Under the pieces are notes generated by a model that saw nothing but the letters and a program-made list of their open reading frames with translations, was not told where the DNA came from and did not search any database. Of a stretch of DNA of 64,000 nucleotides, positions 15,531 to 22,454 are shown in pieces; the stretch's first letter is position 1, and the number at the start of each line of letters is the position of its first letter. Source of the DNA: Streptomyces sp. SID486 (GTDB taxonomy: Bacteria; Actinomycetota; Actinomycetes; Streptomycetales; Streptomycetaceae). A program made the translations under genes and the position numbers. The stretch covers positions 17,508-81,507 of the forward strand of contig NZ_WWJT01000547.1 in the NCBI RefSeq assembly GCF_009865385.1, given 5' to 3'.

Positions 15531-15803
15531 ATGACCCCCATCCTGGCCGCTATCGCCTGCCTGATAGCCGTCACACTCGGTTACGGCGGGCTGTGTGCGG
15601 CCTCGCCGTTCGGCGACTGCCGCCGCTGCCGCGGCATGGGCCACCAGCTCAAGCACGACCGCCGCGGGCGCCTCAAGCGCGGCAAAGACTGCCGCCGCTG
15701 CCACGCCACCGGCAAACGCATCCGCGCCGGCCGCTGGCTCTACAACCGCTGGGCCCGCATCTACCGCGCCGGCACCGACACCCCCCGCCCGGAAGGCTTC
15801 TGA
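15531..15803 (+). CDS. Small membrane-anchored Cys-rich AICE protein
   Basis: 90 aa. One N-terminal hydrophobic segment (ILAAIACLIAVTLGYGGL) precedes a very basic region with two CxxC pairs (CRRCRGMGHQ and CRRCHATGKR), like a DnaJ-type zinc ribbon. ATG 15531 has GGAGGG upstream. First of four small genes after traB, the position of spd genes in Streptomyces elements. No defined function. Confidence 0.65.
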   Translation: MTPILAAIACLIAVTLGYGGLCAASPFGDCRRCRGMGHQLKHDRRGRLKRGKDCRRCHATGKRIRAGRWLYNRWARIYRAGTDTPRPEGF

Positions 15804-15806
15804 CCG

Positions 15807-16001
15807 ATGGTCCTCGACATCTCCGCCGTGCTCCTCTTCGGCGCCGCCTCCGCCTTCGCCGTGCGCACCCGCTCCGCCAACGCGGGCGCAGCCCTGGTCC
15901 TGTTTCTGTTCGGGTTCTTCGCCGCCGGAACCGGCGCCTACGAGCCGATTCACAACCTCGTGCAGGCGTCCGCCGACGCCCTGTCCACCCTCAGTAAGTA
16001 G
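15807..16001 (+). CDS. Small two-helix membrane protein (Spd-like)
   Basis: 64 aa, almost entirely hydrophobic: DISAVLLFGAASAFAVRT and GAALVLFLFGFFAAGTGAY. It starts three bases after the previous stop, with GGAAGG upstream. Position and size fit a spread (Spd) protein; no family assigned. Confidence 0.6.
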   Translation: MVLDISAVLLFGAASAFAVRTRSANAGAALVLFLFGFFAAGTGAYEPIHNLVQASADALSTLSK

Positions 16002-16013
16002 GGAGACACCCCC

Positions 16014-16472
16014 GTGAACGAGCCCACCCGCCGTCACCCGGCAACCGTCGCGACGGCGCCGGAAGTCCACCAGCCCATCCCCCTCGTGATGCGGCCGGCC
16101 GCCCCCGTTCCCGTCCAGCCGCACACTGTGCCGAGCGTGGCGAGCGTCGTCCTCCCGGACGGCCGGATCGTCACCGGCTACGCCGTCGACCACGTCCAGC
16201 CGGAACCGGTCGCGTCCAAGCCGGTCGTCTTCCGCGCGGCGGTGAACATCGCCCTTGGTGGCGTCGGGTTCCTCGCGGTGTGCGGTGGACTGCTGCTGCT
16301 CACCACATTCATCGCCGCCCTCACCGCGCTCATCACCCAGCTCATCACCCTCGCCGCGGTGCTGTTCGGCGGGTTCATCGTCGTGCAGGTGCTCACCGCC
16401 GGCAGCCGCGGCGGCGGGACCACGATGAACATCCGCAAGGCCGTGATCAAGCGCAACCACTTCCACGGTTGA
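16014..16472 (+). CDS. Membrane protein, possibly DUF6251-like
   Basis: 152 aa. A Pro-rich soluble N-terminus (about 85 residues, with VVLPDGRIVTGYAVD) is followed by two hydrophobic segments (IALGGVGFLAVCGGLLLLTT and LITLAAVLFGGFIVVQVLTA). A short basic tail (MNIRKAVIKRNHFHG) ends it. The N-term/hairpin/basic-tail plan resembles DUF6251 proteins of AICEs, from memory only. GTG 16014 follows GGGAGA. Probably a spread-associated envelope protein. Confidence 0.6.
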   Translation: MNEPTRRHPATVATAPEVHQPIPLVMRPAAPVPVQPHTVPSVASVVLPDGRIVTGYAVDHVQPEPVASKPVVFRAAVNIALGGVGFLAVCGGLLLLTTFIAALTALITQLITLAAVLFGGFIVVQVLTAGSRGGGTTMNIRKAVIKRNHFHG

Positions 16473-16495
16473 CCGAAGGAGACCCAACCATCGTG

Positions 16496-16762
16496 ATGCG
16501 ACTCCGCTTGCAGGTGATTGGCTGCCCCCGCCGGGCACTCGCCCTGCTCGATGCCCCCCGGCCCGACTGCCCCGACTGCCACGGCGAGGGCGGCGTCCAC
16601 CACGACTACGGCGACGAGACCGGCGAGTACGCCGGCACCCACTGGTACCCCTGCGACTGCTCCACCCCCTGGTGCGTGGTCCTGCTGCCGCTCCCACGCC
16701 TGCCCCACATGCCACGCCACCGCGCCCACAGCGACCCGTGGAGTGACGAACCGCCTTTCTGA
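16496..16762 (+). CDS. Small zinc-finger-like AICE protein
   Basis: 88 aa with a DnaJ-like CPDCHGEGG motif, a CDC motif and further Cys/His residues, suggesting a zinc knuckle. ATG 16496 (or the adjoining GTG 16493) follows GAAGGAGA. It ends one base before the stop of the convergent nuclease gene. Function unknown. Confidence 0.55.
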   Translation: MRLRLQVIGCPRRALALLDAPRPDCPDCHGEGGVHHDYGDETGEYAGTHWYPCDCSTPWCVVLLPLPRLPHMPRHRAHSDPWSDEPPF

Positions 16763-16763
16763 A

Positions 16764-17789
16764 TCAGGCGATGGGCCACCCAGCGAATCCGTGCTCCGTC
16801 TGGTAGACAAGCTCGATCTTCTGTTCCGCGAGAAGCTGCTGAACGTCGGGCGTGGGCGCGCTAGGCAGCAAGACGGCGACGCGCAGCGTCTCGTGTCCGG
16901 GGACGCGACGGCGGTAGTCGGCAAGCTGTCCGATGGCCATGCGGACGTTGGCGCGAGTCGTCAATCCCTTGGCTTCGTAGAGCACGTGGGCCGTCGCGTC
17001 GTACAGGTCCGGGGTCAGCGTGCCCGGCTCGCCCTCAACGGTGAATTGGAAGCTGTGAGTGTGGTGCCCGGCGGCGGTCAGGTGGGCCACGAACGCCTTG
17101 ACCAACTCGCCTTCCCGGCGCAGGACCTTCCGTTGCCCCGCGGGAACATCCATGACCGTCTCAGCGGTCTTGTGCTGCTCGGTCTTCTTGACCTTCGTGG
17201 CGTCCTGCGCCGGCAGCGTGACCGGCTCCGGGATCTCCACCACCGGTTCGATGATCTCGTAACCGGTCTTCGTGGCGGCCGGCTGACGGTCCGCGTCCGT
17301 CCACGCCGGCATGGTTCCCGGCGCCGGCCGGAACCGGAACACCAGCGCATTCCGCATCACACGGTTCTTCCCCGGCCCGCGGCGCACGTCATACGGCTTG
17401 ACCAGGTCCACCACCATCGGCCCGATGTACCGCTGCTGCACGGCGCCACTGCCCGGCACGGTGCCGTCCGCGACGAACAGATGGATCTCCCGGTTCTTCT
17501 TCGCCGCGGTCAACAAGGACCCGTTGCGGCCGGACGGCTTCTGATCCCCATTCACGCCGGCGCCGGTGTACAGGTACAGCGGCCCGAACTCGTCGTCGTC
17601 CACGCGGCCATCGAAGGTGTAGCCGAACTCCGCGCCCGCGGACGGGTCGGAATACACGAACACCTTGCCCGCCGCATCGGCCGGCTCGATCCCCTGAAAC
17701 GTGCCACAGCCGTAGATCGCGGCGATCTCCTCACGGCTCGTGAGTACACCCGGCGAAAGATCAAAGGTCGTCGTCATGCCGGCGACCAT
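16764..17789 (-). CDS. Putative modification-dependent nuclease (SRA-like + PD-(D/E)xK)
   Basis: About 341 aa. The N-terminal domain (about 15-110) has IYGCGTFQGI, FVYSDPSAGAEFGYTFDG, FGPLYLYTGAGVNGDQ and REIHLFVADG. These resemble the SRA-like module of ScoMcrA-type restriction proteins, which read modified bases. The C-terminal domain has the PD-(D/E)xK pattern TPDLYDATAHVLYEAKG, then RMAIGQLADYRR. Fusion of a modified-base reader to a nuclease predicts a type IV restriction enzyme. It is the only minus-strand gene between traB and rep, so it is transcribed apart from the transfer genes. Start: GTGGGGGCGG precedes ATG 17789; ATG 17777 is the alternative. Confidence 0.65.
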   Translation of the reverse strand: MVAGMTTTFDLSPGVLTSREEIAAIYGCGTFQGIEPADAAGKVFVYSDPSAGAEFGYTFDGRVDDDEFGPLYLYTGAGVNGDQKPSGRNGSLLTAAKKNREIHLFVADGTVPGSGAVQQRYIGPMVVDLVKPYDVRRGPGKNRVMRNALVFRFRPAPGTMPAWTDADRQPAATKTGYEIIEPVVEIPEPVTLPAQDATKVKKTEQHKTAETVMDVPAGQRKVLRREGELVKAFVAHLTAAGHHTHSFQFTVEGEPGTLTPDLYDATAHVLYEAKGLTTRANVRMAIGQLADYRRRVPGHETLRVAVLLPSAPTPDVQQLLAEQKIELVYQTEHGFAGWPIA

Positions 17790-17915
17790 AACCGCCCCCA
17801 CTGACAACCTGCTGCCCCTTTCTCGCAGGTGGCAGGCGAAAGGGCGACCCCCATCCGACCAAGAACCGGGGCCGCCCTCATCCAGCCCGCTGAAGACGTA
17901 CTGGAGACCTCCAGC

Positions 17916-18764
17916 ATGACGCAACAGACCCCCCTCCGGCGAGTGGCCCTCGCCCTGGCCGCCACCGGGCTGCCCGTGCTGCCCCTGCGTGCGGGCAAGG
18001 CGCCCTTTGGCAACTGCCGCACCTGCGCGGACAACGCGTGCGGCGGCCGGCCGAACATGAAGACCGCCGGGCCGTGCCAGTGCGCCGACGTCTGCCATGC
18101 GTGGGCCGCGGCCACCACCGACCCACGTGTCCTCACCTCCCCGCCGTGGACGGCTGCATGGCGCCGTGCCGTCTGCGTCGCCTACCATCCCGGCGCCGCC
18201 GGGCTAACCGTGGTGGACCTGGACGACGCCGCGGCCGTCACATGGGCCCGCGAGACCCTACCCGCCACCCGGACCGTAGAGACGACACGCGGTCAGCACT
18301 GGATCTACCGCGGCGCCATGCCCTCGCACAACGCGGTCCGCCCCGGCGTCGACATCAAATCGTCCATGTCCTACGCCCGATGGCTCGGTCCCGGCACCGG
18401 CACCATGACCGCGCTGCCGGACGTCGTCCGAACGCTGGCCATGAGGGAACCCGCCGCCGCCCGGCCCGCGCCGCACGGCGTAAGCGTGCCCGCGCGGTTC
18501 GGGGGCGGGGACTGCCGGCACCGCACCCCCGCCTACCTGGAACGCGGTATCGCCATGGCGGAGCAGCGCATCACCGACGCCTCCAGCGCGGTGCACGCCA
18601 CCGTGTACCGGACGTTCCTGGCGGTGCTGTCCACGCACGGCCGGTGCAGCTGCCTCACCGAGGCCCACATGGCGCGACTGTTCAGCGCTGCCCAGGCCAA
18701 GGGCGAATCGGCTCGGCACTGTGCTGACGCGTGGACCAACGCCCGCACCGCTTTGGGGATGTGA
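17916..18764 (+). CDS. Bifunctional DNA primase/polymerase (PrimPol)
   Basis: 282 aa. PrimPol domain: LPLRAGKAPFGNCRTCADNA at the N-terminus, cysteine clusters CRTC, CQC and DVC, the catalytic metal-binding LTVVDLDDAAAV (DxD), TRGQHWIYRG and RPGVDIKSS. Such proteins act with a helicase in AICE replication initiation. ATG 17916 has GGAG upstream. It is followed three bases later by the Rep gene. Catalytic residues are intact. Confidence 0.87.
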   Translation: MTQQTPLRRVALALAATGLPVLPLRAGKAPFGNCRTCADNACGGRPNMKTAGPCQCADVCHAWAAATTDPRVLTSPPWTAAWRRAVCVAYHPGAAGLTVVDLDDAAAVTWARETLPATRTVETTRGQHWIYRGAMPSHNAVRPGVDIKSSMSYARWLGPGTGTMTALPDVVRTLAMREPAAARPAPHGVSVPARFGGGDCRHRTPAYLERGIAMAEQRITDASSAVHATVYRTFLAVLSTHGRCSCLTEAHMARLFSAAQAKGESARHCADAWTNARTALGM

Positions 18765-18767
18765 GTC

Positions 18768-20246
18768 ATGTCCGAGGACGAGAAGACTCCGGCCCGGCAG
18801 ATCATCACCGACTACGCCCAAGAGCACTTCCGGTACTTCCGCACCATCGACGGCACCGTATACGCGCAGCGCAACGGCCACCCTGTTGCCCGCCCGATCC
18901 GCTCCCAGGGCACGACCGGCAGCCACCGGCAGGAACTTATGGTCGGTCTGTACAGGGACGGCATCGGCGTGTTCAACGGCACCGCGCTCAAGGAGGCGTT
19001 GGACTTGATCGAAGCACTCGCCCTGACCGAGGACGTACAGCCCACCCACATCCGCGTGGCGCCCGGATTCGACGGGGCGACCTGGCTCGACCTGGGCCGC
19101 ACCGACGGCAAGTCCGTCCGCATCCACCCCACCGGCTGGGACATCCTCACCCCCGACCCGCAGGAAGTCTGCTGGCGGCGCACCCAGCTCACCGGCGAAC
19201 TCCCCCTCCCGGCACAGGACACCAACGGCAAGGGCATCGATCTCCTGCTGCGCCTGTGCAACTTCGCCAGCGCCGAATCCGAATGCCTGGCCATCGCCTG
19301 GCTGATCGGCTGCCTGGAACCGTCCGTGCCCGTCCCCGCACCGTTCCTCACCGGCCCCCAAGGGGCGGGCAAGTCCACCGGCGGCCGGATGCTGGTACGG
19401 ATCATCGAGGGCATGAGCGGTGACCTGCGTCGGGCGCCGAAGGACGAGGAGAACATGATCACGGCCGTCGCCGCCGGCTGGGTCACCGCCCTGGACAACC
19501 TCTCCCACCTGCCCCCGGACCTGTCCGACCTCATGTGCTGCATCGTGACCGGCGCCGAGAGCATCAAGCGCGCGCTGTTCACCGACGGGGACGTCGTCCG
19601 CTCCCGCTACCGGCGCCCCATGCTCCTCACCGGCATCGACGTCGGCGTCATCCGGCCCGACCTCGCCGAACGCCTCCTCCCACTGCGTCTCGTACGGCCC
19701 CGGGTGCGACGGACCGAGGCAGAGCTGTGGGCGGAGTACGCGGAAATCCTGCCGGTCGTTCTCGGCTCCCTGCTGGACCTGACGGTCAAGGTGCGGGCGG
19801 CACAGGCGGAGACTCCCACCGATCTGCGGATGGCGGACTTCGCCCACCTGTGCGCGCAGCTCGATGCGGCCACCGGCTTCGGCTCGCTCACCGCTTACCG
19901 GGCTAGCCTCGATGACCTCAACGACGACGTCATCGAAGGTGACCTACTGGCGCAGACGGTTCTCAAGCACGCGGCCGGACTCGACGCGGGCGCCGAAGTC
20001 CGTATGACGTCATCGGAGTGGCTGCACTGCCTCACCGGCCTCTACAGCGGCGAAGAGTGCCGTCCCCTGCCCAAAGGCTGGCCCACCACCGGCAAAGTCC
20101 TCTCCGACCGGCTCAAGCGCCTCCAGCCGACCCTCGCCGCACGCGGCGTCCTCATCGACTGGGGCCGCACCAGCTCCGCCCGCTACATCGAAATGACCCA
20201 CAGCACCCCGCTCACGCTCCCGCACGAGCAGGAAGCGGCGTTCTGA
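18768..20246 (+). CDS. AICE replication ATPase/helicase-like protein (Rep)
   Basis: 492 aa. The N-terminal domain (about 1-150) precedes an AAA-type ATPase with Walker A LTGPQGAGKSTGG and Walker B-like WVTALDNLS, then a sensor-like SRYRRPMLLTGID. This is the D5/phage-primase helicase layout that pairs with PrimPol in AICE replication modules (RepAM-like). Its C-terminal domain (ECRPLPKGWPTTGKVLSDRL) is probably a winged helix. It likely opens the origin, and a candidate iteron region lies immediately downstream. A 15-bp hairpin ends the transcript. Confidence 0.85.
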   Translation: MSEDEKTPARQIITDYAQEHFRYFRTIDGTVYAQRNGHPVARPIRSQGTTGSHRQELMVGLYRDGIGVFNGTALKEALDLIEALALTEDVQPTHIRVAPGFDGATWLDLGRTDGKSVRIHPTGWDILTPDPQEVCWRRTQLTGELPLPAQDTNGKGIDLLLRLCNFASAESECLAIAWLIGCLEPSVPVPAPFLTGPQGAGKSTGGRMLVRIIEGMSGDLRRAPKDEENMITAVAAGWVTALDNLSHLPPDLSDLMCCIVTGAESIKRALFTDGDVVRSRYRRPMLLTGIDVGVIRPDLAERLLPLRLVRPRVRRTEAELWAEYAEILPVVLGSLLDLTVKVRAAQAETPTDLRMADFAHLCAQLDAATGFGSLTAYRASLDDLNDDVIEGDLLAQTVLKHAAGLDAGAEVRMTSSEWLHCLTGLYSGEECRPLPKGWPTTGKVLSDRLKRLQPTLAARGVLIDWGRTSSARYIEMTHSTPLTLPHEQEAAF

Positions 20247-20275
20247 CCCGCGCCACCACGGAGCCACACTGAACA

Positions 20276-20317
20276 AGCAAGAGGAGCACCCCCCGGCGGG
20301 GCGGTGCTCCTCTTGCT
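20276..20317 (+). terminator. 15-bp stem hairpin after rep
   Basis: Arms AGCAAGAGGAGCACC (20276-20290) and its complement (20303-20317); the loop CCCCGGCGGGGC can extend the pairing. Confidence 0.85.
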
Positions 20318-20644
20318 GTTCCGGCGGCTTGCCGCCGCCAGAGGACGCGCCGCGAAGCGGCTCCTTCTTCACGATCTGAGCCGCGCCGCACCACCACAGA
20401 CACCACCCCCTTCTCTTTTTCCTAAGAGAAGAGACCCTGCGTCACCCACGTCACTAGCCACCCGAAAGCGGTCCCTGACCAGCGGCTACAGCGGTGACGC
20501 AGACGGCCAAACCTGCGTCATCCGGCGTCACCCCCGTCACGGGTGACAGAACCCCGCCCCGCCCTGTGACACGCCCCGAGCTGCCCGCGTCACCGCATAA
20601 CCGCAGGTCAGAACCGCAAATGACGAGCCTGACGCGATGACGCA
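20318..20644. other. Candidate replication origin with GCGTCA iterons
   Basis: No gene is seen in this stretch. A T-rich hairpin (20410-20431, stem CTTCTCTT) is followed by at least seven GCGTCA/TGACGC motifs in about 210 bp: starts at 20439, 20495(-), 20515, 20525, 20587, 20630(-) and 20638(-), four extended to TGCGTCA. Extra GTCAC and GTGAC words lie among them. Dense mixed-orientation short repeats next to rep, with a locally A+T-richer hairpin, are typical of an origin or an iteron control region. Confidence 0.5.
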
Positions 20645-20701
20645 GAAATCCGCACCTCGGACACACGCGGACTCCCGACACATCGCGTACGGAGGCGTCT
20701 C

Positions 20702-20941
20702 ATCGACACCGCACTTGATCGGCCAGACCCCCGCGCCATCCTCCGCGGCGGTCTACCCGATCGCTACCTCATCCCCGACGACATCGCCGAGATCTTCGAG
20801 GTGCCCAAGGAAACGGTCTACCAGTGGCGCAAGAAGCGCACCGGTCCGCCCGGCTTCCGCATCGGCAAGCACCTCCGCTACGACCCCGCCGACGTGCGCG
20901 CCTACGTCATCCAACGCAAGGCCGCGGACGCCGCCGCATAA
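20702..20941 (+). CDS. xis: Excisionase-like HTH protein (Xis), ATC start
   Basis: 79 aa. A MerR-like helix-turn-helix reads YLIPDDIAEIFEVPKETVY, QWRKKRTGPPGFRIGKHLRY and DPADVRAYVIQRKA, the standard AICE excisionase. It sits directly upstream of int. The frame is open from 20633, but no ATG, GTG or TTG occurs before the helix-turn-helix. GGAGG (20691-20695) is followed after six bases by ATC at 20702, exactly where a start belongs. Either AUC is used inefficiently or an ATG has mutated, which would lock the element in the chromosome. Confidence 0.75.
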   Translation: MDTALDRPDPRAILRGGLPDRYLIPDDIAEIFEVPKETVYQWRKKRTGPPGFRIGKHLRYDPADVRAYVIQRKAADAAA

Positions 20942-20956
20942 GCAACACACCCCACC

Positions 20957-21000
20957 CACACAGCAGGGAGAGCCGCCCACGCGGCTCTCCCTGCTGTGTG
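20957..21000 (+). terminator. 19-bp perfect hairpin between xis and int
   Basis: Arms 20957-20975 and 20982-21000 pair without mismatch around CCCACG. It lies 22 bp before the int start codon, so it should limit xis-int readthrough or affect int translation. Confidence 0.8.
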
Positions 21001-21021
21001 TCGAGAGAGGACTACTGCCTG

Positions 21022-22290
21022 ATGGCAGGCCACATCCAAGACCGGTGGTACAAAACTGAAACCGACGCCGCCGGCAAGCCCCGCCGTGTACGCACGGACC
21101 GCTACGGCACCGGGTTGCGCTACCGCGCCCGCTATATCGGCCCGGACGGGACCGAGAAGAGCAAGTCATTCACCGACGGACAGAAGCGACTGGCCGATCA
21201 GTGGCTCGCCCACATTGAGGCGGACATGTCTCGGGGCCAGTACGTGGACCCCGCCGCGAGCCGAGTGACGTTTCGGCAGTACGCCGAGAAGTGGCTGAGC
21301 ACCCAGACCACCGACATGACCACGCGAGAGTCGGTGGGGTCCGCGATTCGGGGCCATGCAATCCCCTACCTGGGACCGCGACCGCTCGGCTCGTTCAAAC
21401 CGGAACACATCCGGGACTGGCTCAGCGAACTGGAACAGGCTGTCCCTGCGTCGTCGTACCGGCGCGTGATCTACAACAACGTATCCACGGTCCTCAATGC
21501 GGCCGTGGACGACGGGCACCTGTCGAAGAACCCGTGCCACGCGCAATCGGTGCGTCCGCCTGCTGCGGGTACTGGTCGCGTTGTGCCGTGGGCGGTAGAG
21601 CGCGTCTTCGCCGTACGAGCGGCGCTCCCGAAGCGATACCGCGCGACGGTTGACCTCGGAGGCGGATGCGGACTTCGGCAAGGGGAGATCTTCGGTTTGC
21701 CCGTCGATGCAATCGGCTTCGACTCCGGATGGCTGCATATCGCGAACCAGGTGAAGGTGACGAAAGACGGTCTCGTGTTCGGCCCGCCGAAGCGCAACAA
21801 GATCCGCGACGTTCCCCTGCCGGACCGCGTAGCGCACGTTCTCAAGCAGCACATGGAGGCGTTCCCCCCGGTGGAGATCACCCTGCCGTGGCTCCGGGTG
21901 GACGGTCCGCCTGTCACCAAGCAGCTGCTGTTCACCCGCCTCGACGGCGCGGGCGCGGTTCGGCGCACCGACTTCAACGACCGCGCATGGAAGCCTGCTC
22001 TCGTAGCTGCTGGGGTGATCCCCGCGCCGAAACCGGGAGAGCGTCACCAAGCTGCCCGCGAACACGGCATGCACGCTCTCAGGCACTTCTACGCCTCGGT
22101 CCTGCTGGACGCCGGCGAGAACATCAAGGCACTGAGTCACTACCTTGGACACAACGATCCGGGATTCACGCTCCGGGTCTACACGCACCTCATGCCGAGC
22201 AGCGACGCACGGGCCCGGAAGGCTGTGGACGGCCTGTACGAGGGCACCGATCCGGCGGCAGACGGCCCCGAGACGGCCCAGGGCCAGTGA
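21022..22290 (+). CDS. int: Tyrosine recombinase, AICE integrase
   Basis: 422 aa. The N-terminal SAM-like/arm-binding region has YRARYIGPDGTEKSKSF, and the core-binding domain has TFRQYAEKWLSTQ. The catalytic domain carries the tetrad: CGLRQGEIFGL (Arg), MHALRHFYAS (His-x-x-Arg), SHYLGHND (His) and RVYTHL (nucleophile Tyr). GAGAGG precedes ATG 21022. The gene ends 75 bp before the glnA2 att core, the usual integrase/att arrangement. Its natural target is inferred to be the 3' end of glnA2. Confidence 0.93.
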   Translation: MAGHIQDRWYKTETDAAGKPRRVRTDRYGTGLRYRARYIGPDGTEKSKSFTDGQKRLADQWLAHIEADMSRGQYVDPAASRVTFRQYAEKWLSTQTTDMTTRESVGSAIRGHAIPYLGPRPLGSFKPEHIRDWLSELEQAVPASSYRRVIYNNVSTVLNAAVDDGHLSKNPCHAQSVRPPAAGTGRVVPWAVERVFAVRAALPKRYRATVDLGGGCGLRQGEIFGLPVDAIGFDSGWLHIANQVKVTKDGLVFGPPKRNKIRDVPLPDRVAHVLKQHMEAFPPVEITLPWLRVDGPPVTKQLLFTRLDGAGAVRRTDFNDRAWKPALVAAGVIPAPKPGERHQAAREHGMHALRHFYASVLLDAGENIKALSHYLGHNDPGFTLRVYTHLMPSSDARARKAVDGLYEGTDPAADGPETAQGQ

Positions 22291-22297
22291 AAGGGCA

Positions 22298-22454
22298 TGG
22301 GGCCGACCGTCCACGACCGTCGGCCCCACCTGCTGAATCGACTGGAAACCCGTCCTGACCTGCTCCTACAGCACCGGCAGGTTCTTCCGCAGCTCGAACG
22401 CGGTGACCTCGCTGCGGTACTCCTCCCACTCCGAGCGCTTGTTGCGCAGGAAGA
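22298..22454. repeat. attR: right att repeat, within intact glnA2
   Basis: Partner of 5529-5681. It contains a terminator-like hairpin (22299-22307 with 22319-22327), the 22-bp exact core (22365-22386) and the last codons of glnA2. On the integration model everything left of the core, including this terminator, came from the element and restored the gene's 3' end. Confidence 0.7.

Larger units (their letters stand above)
5590..22386. mobile_element. AICE (pSAM2-type), about 16.8 kb, integrated in the 3' end of glnA2
   Basis: Bounded by the two 22-bp cores. It contains all AICE modules: tyrosine integrase and excisionase at the right end, PrimPol plus Rep ATPase replication genes, an FtsK-type TraB for double-stranded DNA transfer, small Spd-like membrane genes, a GntR repressor and cargo at the left end. 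AICEs normally integrate in tRNA genes, excise, replicate by rolling circle and transfer between mycelia. Here no tRNA is visible and the repeat is the end of a protein gene. The excisionase lacks a normal start codon, so mobility is uncertain. Confidence 0.85.
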
